Shown here: piece by piece, positions 40,348 to 50,589 of the stretch
Position numbering within the stretch: position 1 is the first letter of the stretch
Layout: every line of letters starts with the position of its first letter
Assembly: GCF_040958095.1 (NCBI RefSeq)
Contig: NC_091188.1
Location: 38,022,289-38,086,288 of the forward strand
DNA length: 64,000 nt
Source: Procambarus clarkii
Lineage: Eukaryota > Arthropoda > Malacostraca > Decapoda > Cambaridae
Direction of reading: 5' to 3'
Translations under genes and position numbers: made by a program
The notes under the pieces: generated by a model
The model's database searches: none
What the model saw: only the letters and a program-made list of their open reading frames with translations
What the model was told of the DNA's origin: nothing

Positions 40348-41767
40348 GTTTTTATTACACTATTTATACATGTTATATATACCTATCTACATGTTTTATT
40401 TACCAGAACTATTCAAGTAAGTCGGTATTGTGTGAGAAGAGTGCATCACCTTCAGTGATTAAGTGCTTAATTGCACACTAGTTTCTTTATCAGCTATCTC
40501 ACCCTGTCAGAGTAAATGAGACAGATGTATGTGAATGCATGTGTGTGTATATATGTGTGTATATGTGTGTGTGTATGTATATGTATGGGTATAAAGTATA
40601 TATGGAAGCTGATCAGAATTACATTTCACCTTTGCGAATGTACATTAATGACACTATGTAAGACACATCAAACACTTTATGTAGGGCATACGTAAATTTG
40701 TGTATCTATGTATTTACGTATGTAGGTTAGCTTAGCATTTTAAAAGCACCGAATCACCTTCTGTGGTTGAGTGTTCAATAAACCCTTGAACTATATGTTT
40801 AACGTTTCTCTAACCCTGTCCATGGAGGACAGAAGAAAATGTATATATGCTGGTTAGCATTGTAAATGTGTGGCCACGTCTGTGGTAGAAAATAATAAAA
40901 AAAAAAAAAAAAAAAACTGCATGAGAAATCACACAGCAGACGATGCTACGATTACGACGTAACCTCCTTCACCAAAATAGCTCCTCTCAACACACTCCTG
41001 TTTCTGTTATTACACTATATACACACACACTGTATATACCCATGTACATGTGTTCCCCATAGCGAACCACGAAGCTAGTATGGTGAGAAAACAAGAGTGA
41101 CTGCCACACATAGTGAGGCTACGTCAATTCTCTCCTTTCCTCTCTCCCTCGCCAAAATTCCTCCTTCCACAATACTATGCACAACGCTAATTATAACCAC
41201 AATTCTGGTAACTAATTCCTGCAAATGAATAATTGACCACAAGTTTATTTTGAAAAGGAACCTAAGAAGTCATTTGAAGATTCCTAGATAACGAAATAAT
41301 GCTGTGGTGCTGTGGCTGCCGCTGTGAACATCATGAACAGCATTGAATTACTGATATTTGAACATTGTACCCAGTCATTATCACACTCGGGCTCTTCTAA
41401 TACTTCTTCTTTCTAATACTATCATGGTTAAATAATACAGGTTATGTATATTTTTTGACATTATTAGGCGATGCTGTGGTCACACACTGAACAGCAGTGC
41501 TGTGCGCTCATGCTGCGTGCGCCGGCCTTGGTTGCTCACTCGCTACTAAGGCTCTCATACCTGGGAATACTTGACCCATACCTCATACTTGACCACATTT
41601 GACCACGATTTTTTTTAAAGGTGGCGTCTGTTTACAAGAGCCCTATGGAAGCTGATGTGAACCCATGTAGCTCTGGGAGTTTTGAATGGAATGTGAAAAT
41701 ACAAATACCTGGAGGCACGTAGCGCACCCCAGACATGGGCCTGCAGGCGCGTTGCGCAGTTAAAGGG
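40348..41767. mobile_element. Outer piggyBac-like remnant, right segment
   Basis: Non-coding, with repeated units (TTATTACACTATTTATACAT and similar near 40350 and 41010), a TG-rich stretch (40535-40600) and an A20 run (40895-40915). It ends with the region homologous to the transposase-start end of intact elements and the TIR TTAAAGGG. Confidence 0.6.
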
Positions 41768-42120
41768 TTCTTAAATCAGTTTTATTATACAGGTATTATC
41801 TCTTAAAATTATGCAGGTCCTCTAGGTTTTCTCCAATGTATGCAATGAGCCTGGCACTATGTAAACTTCATTTTTGTAAATGCACACTGAAACTGCTTAT
41901 GTTGGATTTTGCTCATATCTTTGACTCTGAATCTATTGCCCATTTTAATCTTTAGATTTTACCTTTCACATACAATTAACGTCTTACGAATTTGATTGAA
42001 ACGGCTAGGTTCTATTTTGTATTTGTCTACTATACCTTTATCAAAGTTACTTTCCTCCTCCCTTTTTCATACCGTGAATTCATTTCGGGCTTGTTTGTTT
42101 TTGTTTGTGGGTTATGTCAT
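41768..42120. other. No gene recognised
   Basis: Contains GTCCTCTAGGTTTTCTCCAA and TTTGATTGAAACGGCTAGGT, possibly the antisense remnant of a retroelement, but no frame can be defended. Confidence 0.4.
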
Positions 42121-42400
42121 TAACCCCTGGGCTGCACTCCGTATAATAACACATTCCCCAGTGCACAAGAAAAAAATTAAAAATATTTATTCTTTCTAAT
42201 ATTGTTAAAGTGTGTTTCCTGATCACAGGAAACAATAAAAAAATTTGTGTGTGGATTTACAGGACATGAAGCCTAGAAGTCTTGCGATAACGTCATGATT
42301 CACGAGCCGAGCAATCTCCCCGTAGTGGTCGCTCCAAGGCATGTGGCGGGAGTTGCTGCGAAGATATTTTTACATATTTCAGTGTCTTATTTTTTTTTTC
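42121..42400. mobile_element. piggyBac-like left end (degenerate)
   Basis: TTAA then CCCCTGGGCTGC, followed by CCTGATCACAGGAAACAATA, GATAACGTCATG, GAGCCGAGCAATCTCC and AGATATTTTTACATATTT, collinear with 29037-29340 of the intact element. The opposite end was not located. Confidence 0.55.
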
Positions 42401-43266
42401 TTTTTTTTTTTTTTTAAGTATTATTCAATATTGTGTCTTGAGAAATTTATAATGTGTGGAACTTCGGAATGCTCAAATAAATTTGTGTCGCCAAGATTCG
42501 CACTGTATTATTTGCTTAGAACAATAAAATATATATATAGTAAGTGTAATTACATAAGGGTAGTTAAAAGATTTATGAGAATTGCTTGCAAATTAATCCA
42601 GCAATTAGAGTTTAAAGTTGTAATAAATAATTACCAACAAAAATTAATGTTATATTCTGGCAATATTTCAGTAATACAAATAATCTGTTATTTCTTTCTT
42701 TCTAAGTTGCCATACCAGTTGTTTGGGATCTGTACTCCAACATGTACAAAATTCAGCCAAATATCTATTAAAACAAGATAACAAATATTTAAATCCCCTC
42801 CAAATAGAGTACAGTATTATTTTTCGTAAAATTCAATCGTATTTTTATGGAAATTGGCATAGCGATATTTTATTAACATATGTTATTGCATTTATTTTAT
42901 ATTTAAAAACATTTGCCCTGATATATCATTTATTGACCTGTATTAAAATTCTTGCAATATATTGCAACCATAATTCACTTGCTCAAATCTTTACTATTAT
43001 AATGACACTTATTCATTGCCTATAAGGTATAATGTATGCCATAATACATCTGTACTACAAAAACAGCTATTGTGAATACTGTATTGGAGTAATATTTAGC
43101 GAGTTGAAATTATGCTCGGGTTGTATTATATATGTGCATTATATGCGAGGCGTAGCAGCAAGTAATTGTGATGGGGTGGCAGGGCATGATGACGTAATTT
43201 TTGTATGCTATTACAGTATTGGTAGTCTAACATATTATTTAGCTTGCCTTCTATGCTAACTAATTA
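42401..43266. other. No gene recognised
   Basis: Very AT-rich. Open stretches here have AT-driven composition (Ile/Tyr/Lys/Phe) and no domain, so I do not call them genes. Confidence 0.5.
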
Positions 43267-44248
43267 CAGTGGTACCTCGGCTTACGAATGCCCCTCTTTA
43301 TGAACTTTTCGGGTTACGAGCCCGATTTCTTCGGAAAATTTGAATCGGATTAGGAACCTTACCTCCGGAAACGAGTTTGTTGATACGTGTATGGCTGACC
43401 TATCGCCCTTAAATTCTTTGCAAGGATTTACAGTTTTTTCGGATTTTTGGCTATTTGAACATAAAATTTGTTTTTATATATCTTGTCATGGGTCCCAAGG
43501 AATCCAGTGGTAAGGTTCAAGGCAAGAAAACACATGTGAGAATGACCATAGTGGAAAGACAAGAGATCGTTTGTAAACATGAAAATTGTACACGTGTTGT
43601 TGAACTAGCTAGGCAGTACAACAAATTTTTAGGGAAGGAGGAGGAAGAGGCAGTAGAGGATGTCCCTTCCTCATTAATTAAGAAAATGTGTGCAGTATGG
43701 GAAGAACTACAAAGATTTGCTGAAAAGAATTGCCCAGATAAAGCTGTAGCAGGCCATTGCATTGATCTTATTAATGACAATGTGATGTCTCACTACAGAC
43801 AAGTGTTACAAAGAAGGGAAAAACAATCTTCAATGGAACAATTTCTAGTGAGAAAATCAAGCAGTGAGCCAGAAGCAGGTCCTAGTGGTATGCAGGCAAA
43901 ACGTGCCAGAGTGTGTACCCCAGAGAAGTCATCACTGCCTGATGTTATAATGGAAGGGGACTCCCCTTCCAAACAGTAACACCTATCTTCCTCCTCCCCC
44001 TCCTCACCGTCTTCCATGTTCCAACAGGAGTCATCAGTAAAGGTAAGTAATAACTTGTACATAATTTTGTAGTGAAGATTTGGGCACATTAGGTATAAAA
44101 TTTGCTTTAAAGTTAATTTTTGGGGAGTCGGGAACGGATTAATTCATTTCTAATTATTTCTTATGGGGAAATTCACTTCGTTTTACGAATTTTTGGGTTA
44201 CGAACCGTCTCTAGGAATGGATTAAATTTGTTTACTGAGGTACCCCTG
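43267..44248 (+). mobile_element. Tigger-like deletion derivative 1
   Basis: TA-flanked, with ends CAGTGGTACCTCGGCTTACG and, inverted, CAGGGGTACCTCAGTAAACA. It keeps both terminal regions (TTCGGGTTACGAGCC and GGGTTACGAACCGTCTCTAG) and an internally deleted transposase frame. Confidence 0.8.
43488..43979 (+). pseudogene. Internally deleted Tigger-like transposase
   Basis: A 163-residue open frame: MGPKESSGKVQGKKTHVRMT to VVELARQYNK is the start of the CENP-B/psq-type DNA-binding HTH. It is fused after about 51 residues to the C-terminal tail (KKMCAVWEELQRFAEKNCPD to LPDVIMEGDSPSKQ). The second HTH and the whole DDE catalytic domain are deleted. It starts at the ATG at 43488. The encoded protein could at most bind DNA. 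Confidence 0.8.
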
Positions 44249-44373
44249 TACATAGGCCATTCGGCATCTACCTATACATAAACAAACACAGTAAGAAGGA
44301 AAAATAATAGCATGTCTTATAATACGATTGACGCGACAAGAAAAGACAATCATCCTAGTACAATCATCCAGGG

Positions 44374-44617
44374 AGCCGGTCGGCCGAGCGGACAGCACGC
44401 TGGACTTGTGATCCTGTGGTCCCGGGTTCGATCCCGGGCGCCAGCGAGAAACAATGGGCAGAGTTTTTCACCCTATGCCCCTGTTACCTAGCAGTAAAAT
44501 AGGTACCTGGCTGTCAGCTGTCATGGGCTGCTTCCTGGGGGTGGAGGCCTGGTCGAGGACCGGGCCGCGGGGACACTAAAAGCCCCAAAATCATCTCAAG
44601 ATAACCTCAAGATAAGA
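44374..44617 (+). mobile_element. tRNA-derived SINE (SINE-1), sense copy
   Basis: The head GCCGGTCGGCCGAGCGGACA contains the A box, and GGGTTCGATCCCGGGCG the B box 35 bases on. The body (AGAAACAATGGGCAGAGTTT, CTAGCAGTAAAATAGGTACC) leads to the LINE-D-like tail (GAGGCCTGGTCGAGGACCGG, GGGGACACTAAAAGCCCC, then CTCAAGATAACCTCAAGATA). Confidence 0.88.
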
Positions 44618-44980
44618 TAGCACACCAACAGCTGGTGATATTCTGGGGTACCTTTTTCACAGTATTGCGAGATTTGAAAAGACATCCTGGAAAGGTGATG
44701 TCAAGAGGATGCAGAAGCACCATCTTGCTGATGGGGAAGGGAGGGGGGGGTAATATTACCCATAATTATATTACTTACAAGAAATTAATTTTGATTTCAC
44801 CATCGTGTTGCCATATTAGACCTGATTTTTCTTTTTTTTTCCATTTTATTTTTTCTTCAGATGCCATCTCCTGCTATGAAAAGGGGAATTAATGATGGTA
44901 ATGTTGTGGTTAATGACATAATCAGATTAGATATGCAATTGCTTTTAATACAATTCACAATGTGTTTTTCTTCTCCACAG
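44618..44980. other. End of MPC2 intron 1
   Basis: No repeat recognised. Polypyrimidine tracts occur at 44828-44860 and at the acceptor, 44963-44978. Confidence 0.5.
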
Positions 44981-45021
44981 GTCCCAAAACTGTGTTCTTT
45001 TGGGGTCCTTGCGTCAAATGG
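44981..45021 (+). CDS. MPC2: MPC2 exon 2
   Basis: A 41-base exon preceded by TTTTTCTTCTCCACAG and followed by GTAAGT. Its first two bases complete the glycine codon left open by exon 1 (phase 1), then encode PKTVFFWGPCVKW. Human MPC2 has PRTVFFWAPIMKW directly after HPAG, so exon order, phase and sequence all agree. This is the start of the first membrane segment of the carrier. The exon ends in phase 0, so the next should begin with GLV. I found no such exon downstream to 64000. Confidence 0.9.
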
Positions 45022-45205
45022 GTAAGTTGTTTATTTCCCCTGGCAACTAACTTGTAACTATTTTCTCTCTGGTAACAAATATGATTTTTATAACTATTAT
45101 TCTCATATACTCCAACTTTTCTGGGGAAAGCCCCTTGTGGCTCCCTGAAGCTATCTTACTGAGATGGCTTCCAGCATCACATGGAGTTCTGTTGGGGCTT
45201 TTGTG
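45022..45205 (+). other. MPC2: Start of MPC2 intron 2
   Basis: Begins GTAAGT. No further MPC2 exon was seen, so this intron is at least 18.9 kb. Confidence 0.7.
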
Positions 45206-45255
45206 GATAGAACCCCAACAGTTCTAACTGTTGATAGAACTGTTGGGGTTCTATC
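45206..45255. repeat. 21-bp perfect inverted repeat
   Basis: Arms GATAGAACCCCAACAGTTCT(A) and the exact complement, with the 8-base spacer ACTGTTGA. The flanks resemble the DIRS-like material near 48620 (CCCCTTGTGGCTCCCTGAAG). Confidence 0.9.
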
Positions 45256-45524
45256 CAGAACCTGTGGTCCTCCCTCTCTGAGATGCAGAGAGCAGGTGGC
45301 ACTGCCACCCCACTGGGAAAGCATCCAGAAGGGCAGCGAACGAGTACAGACTTCTGCTGGATTCAAAGAGACTGAAGCCTCAAAACTGTTAAATGAAACT
45401 CCCCAACAATATAAACACACAATTAAATCTCTTGAAACTAGCACGAGATGAGCTCGTTAGCACTACCCCCCATTATTTAGGGCCTGAGAGCCTTCAGTGC
45501 TCACTGGGCTATGAAGCCCAGTGT

Positions 45525-46240
45525 GTTAGTTTAGTTCATTTATTATGCACCCCATACCCATCTTATGGGCAGTAGTGAAAAGGGTTACAGAGGCACATAA
45601 TGGGCTCAGGGACTGAACCCCACAATTCATCTAGCTAAGCAAGTTACAATTTTGATGAGCTAGTTACAAAATTCAGTATAAGTCGTCACATCAACAATGG
45701 GTTCGAGATCAACCACAAGTACAGTTTCTAAATTGAGCAACTGACATATGTGGAGAGCTTGTGTCACAATTGATATGTTTGTCCTGCACACCGCCCCCTC
45801 ATCCAGTGGGCAGCGGTGGATAGGTTACCTACAGTTAGCAAACTGGGGATATTTGGTTAAAATTTCTGGTAGCAGATCATTTTGAATTAAATATTTACAT
45901 ATCATTGGAACATTGGTTGCAGAATTGTCTCTGAATTCATATCTTTTCGCACTCCATCACATAGTGACAGAGGGTGTACGAATAATTTCATTGACAGTTT
46001 ACATTTGGTCAGGTCTACATCGGCAGATAATGAGAATTCCCAGAGATACTTGTAACCGAGTCTAAGCCAAGCAGTAGTAACATCTAGAAGCCTGCTGATT
46101 TTATTGGATGAACCATAGATGTGTGGCTCCTCTTGCATGATAGCATGATGATAGATGGCAGCCGCTGATGCGAATTGGGCACCATATCTGCTGTAGGGTT
46201 CATGGGTAGTCAGCACACTGTGGCAGGTCCCACTGTTTCT
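45525..46240 (-). pseudogene. LINE-C C-terminal fragment with 3' UTR
   Basis: The minus strand at 46216-45830 has DVTTAWLRLGYKYLWEF, then LTKCKL and frame breaks, then CKYLIQNDLLPEILTKYPQF followed by ANCR and a stop. The 3' UTR to 45525 (GCACCCCATACCCATCTTAT on the plus strand) is the sequence repeated at 21386 and 23376. This copy ties the 3' UTR to the coding end and so defines the family. Confidence 0.72.
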
Positions 46241-46384
46241 CAGCTAAGTGCTGGCCATCTATGGACTTTGAGGTTGAGGTACACTGGTGGTTTATGTGCT
46301 TCTTCATACAGCATGCCCAGGTTGGCCATAACAGCAATGTTGCCTAAGCTTGTTGGCTTACCACAGTATATACAGTAATATCCA

Positions 46385-46650
46385 TCAAGCATCCAAAGTG
46401 CTTAGGGGTATCCTGCTTGGTTTACCCTTCAGGTCCTGGAAATCGCATACAGATTTGGTATGGCGTATGGATATCCCTTCCGAATCCACTCTCGCCTTGT
46501 GCGAGTTTGAGGGCTGTTCGTTGTTCGTGCCACAGGGTGACAATCATTCACCCTGTGGCTACCTCTTGGGTCAGTGACACCTATGACCCCGTATTCTGTG
46601 GGGTTTGCTGTCCCCACGGTTCTTCTTTCTGACCCCTCCTGACATGAAGA
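46385..46650 (+). mobile_element. DIRS-like gag-region fragment
   Basis: GGTCCTGGAAATCGC, CAGGGTGACAATCATTCACC and GGGTCAGTGACACCTATGAC parallel 49675-49840. It is GC/T-rich against AT-rich neighbours and has no intact frame. Confidence 0.4.
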
Positions 46651-46796
46651 GTATCAGAAGCTTCTGCCTTGCAGTGGTGCTACATAGTCTCTCCAGCTTG
46701 GCACCTTATTTTGATAATTATTCTGCCTTGCATGTTCATTTCGGCTGGCTGCAGTGGTCTCAATTGTGTGCTTGATTAGCAACCCATCCTCCGAAT

Positions 46797-46895
46797 TGAC
46801 AGTACGATTTAATACTAAGTGTAATAAGTACACTTTCTTACTGTAATAAGCAGTGCATAATTGCACTTATGGGGCTGTTACATTGACCCAACTCC
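46797..46895. repeat. Direct repeat, copy 1
   Basis: AACTAAGTGTAATAAGTACA-type sequence beginning ACAGTACGATTTAATACTAA and ending CATAATTGCACTTAT; matched at 47258-47353. Confidence 0.7.
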
Positions 46896-47257
46896 CTCCC
46901 CCGCTTTAATAATTCTCGTTTTCTGTTAAGTCACTCAGAATTTTAGGATGACGTTTTCAATTTCGACTTACGATACACAAGTTTTAAATATCAGGAATTT
47001 CTTTTTCAGGTTAATTAAACAATATAGACTTTATACAAAATTTTAAAATATCCTGAGTTACTTTACAATTTATTGATATATTTTAGTTTTGTTTTATTAG
47101 TTTTATAAAACTGTAATATCAATATAGCTATAGATTAAGTACTAATTGTAATTAAGAAGCAATACAATTATTATCTTCAAAAACTAAGACGGTTAGGTGA
47201 GGTTGTGGTTTTCTTTTCAGTTTTTCAGGTAAACTCAAATATTCACAATATATCTAA
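46896..47257. other. AT-rich spacer between direct repeats
   Basis: AT-rich with no frame. Together with the two repeats it may be a small inserted element. Confidence 0.4.
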
Positions 47258-47353
47258 CAGTACGATTTAATACTAAGTGAAAATAAGTACAATTCCTAAC
47301 TGCTATGAATAGTACATAATTGCACTTATTTGTCTTCTTACATTTACCACCCC
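47258..47353. repeat. Direct repeat, copy 2
   Basis: Starts ACAGTACGATTTAATACTAA and ends CATAATTGCACTTATTTG; about 85% identical to 46797-46895. Confidence 0.7.
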
Positions 47354-47359
47354 ATTTTT

Positions 47360-48700
47360 GGAGGACGGGCTGTGATTAGATACCCTGGAGTTGGCCCATC
47401 TTGTGGTTAGGGACACAGAATTGGAGGTGTTGGTTAATTCCCCTTTGGTTCCATCTGCACTTCTTTCATTCCCCTTAGGTGTGGTATGTTCTGCTTCTGT
47501 TCCTATCCACCTTGCTTCTGTCTCAAAAACGTCCAAGGGTGTCCGAGTCAGGGCAGGGCTTATCTTGGGATTGGCCTCGGCCTTCTCTTGGTGATGGCTC
47601 CTTCCACTTCATGTGTAGAGGCAGTTGAGCTACCTAGTCCCACTGAGGTTTCAGGGCTTTCTTTTTTCCAGCTGACCCCTTCCTCTGAAGCCCCTCCTTT
47701 GGACTCCAGCTTCCCTGGAGCCTTTGTGTTCGGATTCCAAGACTTTGTGGCTTGGGGGGTAGAGTCCAATAAGGAGCCCTGGGTTTCCTTGTACCCCAAT
47801 TAGACCATTGTCCCCTTTGATGAGGGCCTTTTGTTTCAAGGGGAAGGGTTTCATATCTACCCTCCTTTTCTGAGTTTACCTTTATGTGCCCCCCCCCCCC
47901 CCCCAGGGTTCATTTCTGGGTGCCTCTCAGTCTGTTAGATGCATTCTTTCAGAGGTTTCCTTCCACTTGGATTCCCCAATTTGGTGGCTTAGGTGGATCT
48001 CTAGTAACTCCTACGAGACCAATGGAGTTTGCCTCTATGATGGACCCTGCATCTTTTGAATTTGGGTCTTCCTCTCTGTATTTGATGTACAGTATTTTGA
48101 GGTTCCAGAGTCTTCCTGGCCAGCAGACAATCCTCTATTTTCCTTTGGGGCTTGGCACGGCTTTTGTCACTCCTACACACTTGTGTGACATGACATGTCG
48201 AATGTTTCAATTGTTGGGTGGTCCTTCAAAGACTGCCCATTTGATCTCACTCTTTCCCGGGATGTGGGCTTGATGCAGATCCATGCCCAAGTGCCTTTGC
48301 TTTTTGCAGCCCTCATGGCAGAGAACTTTTGGGTTCATTCGCACTTGACTTTAGTTGTGTGGTTTTTGGCCCTCGTGGAGTTCCATGCTGATTGGCTCCA
48401 TGAGGATGCTGATGAGCTCGGCTCTGAGCCTAGTACTGTATAGGTGCTTTGGTGTCTGCAGTGCTCATCATCAATGGCTTTGCCCAAGCTATATGCGCCT
48501 GTGCTCTGGGAGGCAGCGACGATGTTCTATGCCATTTGCCTCGCTTGTTAACAGGGTGTGTTGGTTTAATCTTTGGGTTCAGCCCGGTCCTTGGCCTTTC
48601 TGTCTGCCTCCTTCCACCTTTCTGTGGGGAGCCCCTACGGCTCCCTGGAGCTTGTCGGGCTAATGCATGTTATATTAGACCAGGACATTAGCTAAGGAGT
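47360..48700 (+). mobile_element. Decayed DIRS-like retroelement, segment 1
   Basis: T/G/C-rich sequence typical of the gag and linker part of DIRS-like elements, with short frames such as VEFHADWLHEDADELGSEP and the boundary sequence GGGGAGCCCCTACGGCTCCC. It also has a C16 run at 47889-47904. No RT or recombinase is intact, and the call relies partly on similarity to 58900-60215. Confidence 0.4.
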
Positions 48701-49090
48701 TCAGACCTACCAGGGACCAGTGCCAGAACCTGGCCCCTTCAGAGAGTTTCGGGGAGTAATGGCCCTAGAAAACCCCCTTTTGGTTGGGGTTTTCCTTATC
48801 TGCCATCGACCAGGGTTAGGCACCCAGAAAGGTAGGCATAACAAAACAAACCCCACATTGTAAAAACTAAAACAGAAAACCGAACAGAGAGGTAGAAATT
48901 CCCTATAATCCCAAGGAAACAAGCAGACAAGCAAACATCACACTTTACTGCCATACTGATCGTCTGTGCAGCCCTCCCTGCCCCAAGAGGGGGAGGGGGG
49001 AGCCTCGGACCTTACCACGCCGGCTGCGTCCCGATGCAGAACTGATGCAGCCGGCTGCCGCCGGCTGCATCAGTTCGTAATCTAATGTCA
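48701..49090. other. DIRS-like flank with perfect palindrome
   Basis: Non-coding. Holds GGGACCAGTGCCAGAACCTG and, at 49040-49075, a perfect palindrome. Confidence 0.4.
49040..49075. repeat. 16-bp perfect inverted repeat
   Basis: AACTGATGCAGCCGGC, the 4-base loop TGCC, then the exact complement: a stable GC-rich hairpin just before the DIRS-like 5' region. Confidence 0.9.
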
Positions 49091-50230
49091 ACCGGGATAG
49101 ACGCTTCTCTAGCCTCAGTTTCCTAGGCGGTGTTTGCCAATCGTGGCGTTTACTGCCGTGTGTTGTGTTGTGCGGTGACCAGGTGTTGCTCATCAGTACC
49201 GGGGATGCATGCGCTTAAGGGCTTCCTTCCCTAAGCGCCCTGTGAGTGCTGCCCCTGCGTGACAGGGTTATCTTCCCTGGAGCGTTCGGGAACCATTCCC
49301 ATAGAGGTTCTTGCTGCTCGGCATTTGCCTCGCCCTTGGGGCCAGCTGGGGCTTGGGGCTCTTGTTTGGCCCTGGGTAGGGACTGGTATTGTGCTGGTTA
49401 GGGTGTCAAGGTGTTGCGCAACCTGCCAATTAAGCGGTGACCGGTTCCTGTTGCCTCTGGGGACGGTTTCTTTTGTTTTTATTTTCTTTGCCAGGTAGGG
49501 GTCTGCCTAGTGTTGCTATACAGTACTTCCACTGGTAGTGTTTGGTGGCCCTCTGCTAGGCCCCCGTGACTGTACTCGTCGCAGGGGTTTTCAGTGTTGT
49601 CCTCTACCCCCATGTTGTTTTTGGGTTTTAACCAGTTAGCAACACCTTGCCCGGGCTTCCCGTAGTTGTTACCCTACGGGTCCTGGAAAACCCTGTCGGG
49701 GCTCGGTGGACCATTGAATGTGTCTTCTGGGTTTCAACCCATCTCGTACGGGTTCGTTGGTTGCTGTGCCCATGTCTCCGGGTGACAGTCGCCACTTTTA
49801 CCTCCGTAATGTTGCCTTTTGGGTCACTGACATCTAGACCCGTAGTCTTGCGAGATATATTCTCTGCTTGTTCTCCAGTACTCTTCTGATGTTATTACTG
49901 TTCAGAGTACAGGCAACATCCGTGTTGCAAGCTAGATTAGGTTGCTGCAACACGCTAGGTTGGTTTTCCACCCAGATGCCCCGGGGCCACCCCGTTTTGG
50001 TTAAGTGCTGTTTGCCCCTTTCCCTCCCTATTCCCAGCTCCGGACCGTCTGCGGGTTTCAGGCTCAGGGCGAGGTTTAGTTGGGGCCGAGACTCAGGTGG
50101 TTTTGGGGGCTGCCCCATTCGGGTGGGGGACGGAGGTTTTCGAGCCTGTTCCTCCTGCCAAGGCTTCTGGGTCTTACCAGCGGCTCTTTCTTGCTGCCTT
50201 TCCCTTGGACTCTTCCTTTTCTTTAACCCA
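49091..50230 (+). mobile_element. Decayed DIRS-like retroelement, segment 2
   Basis: Leader-like region (GCGCTTAAGGGCTTCC) followed by gag-like frames with FWVSTHLVRVRWLL and VTVATFTSVMLPFGSL. It is similar to 46440-46600. No intact protein. Confidence 0.4.
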
Positions 50231-50589
50231 TAAACCGCGCATATCATATATATATATCAGTGACAAAACCGAAACCGCGCACATCATTTATATACAGTAT
50301 CCACTCAATTTAACGGCCTATATGGGGCTGTACCCTGGTCGTTATTTCCGGAGTTCTGGTATTTCCGAAGTTAAGATGTCGGTAATTTTTCAAGTAACAT
50401 TCAGGTAGTTGTCTCCACTCGACTATCCGGACTATATGGGAAGGACCCCAAGCTGGATTATCACATGTTCCGGATAATAGTACTTTTTCACCTCTGAGTC
50501 CAAAAGGGACCATTTCCGACAATTTTTATACCACACGCATGATTTGAATTGACACACTAATTAGTGTGTGGGGCTGGTGCATGGGTGGT

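Larger units (their letters stand above)
33148..41767. mobile_element. Outer piggyBac-like remnant split by two insertions
   Basis: Left end TTAA then CCCTTTAAGTGTGC at 33144-33161; right end, inverted, CCCTTTAACTGCGC at 41767-41754. The remnant is 33148-33233, 35337-35915 and 40348-41767. The right part (41440-41767) is homologous to the transposase-start end of the intact piggyBac-like elements (GTCTGTTTACAAGAGCCC). 40350-41560 matches 55440-56640 in reverse complement. No transposase remains. Confidence 0.6.
22158..44980 (+). other. MPC2: MPC2 intron 1, 22.8 kb of transposons
   Basis: Bounded by GTAGGC at 22158 and TTTTTCTTCTCCACAG ending at 44980. It contains at least two piggyBac-like elements, two Penelope-like copies, two Tigger-like elements, several LINE fragments and three SINE pieces. 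No other host coding exon was recognised inside it. Confidence 0.85.

Noticed and set aside
42341..43259. Three open frames (146, 100 and 75 codons) in AT-rich DNA
   Set aside because: Composition-driven translations with no motif, no start context and no neighbours that would support a gene.
44374..44450. Functional tRNA gene
   Set aside because: Good A and B boxes, but no consistent acceptor stem or clover-leaf, and the same unit recurs with a LINE-like tail; it is a SINE head. The same holds for 22560-22615.
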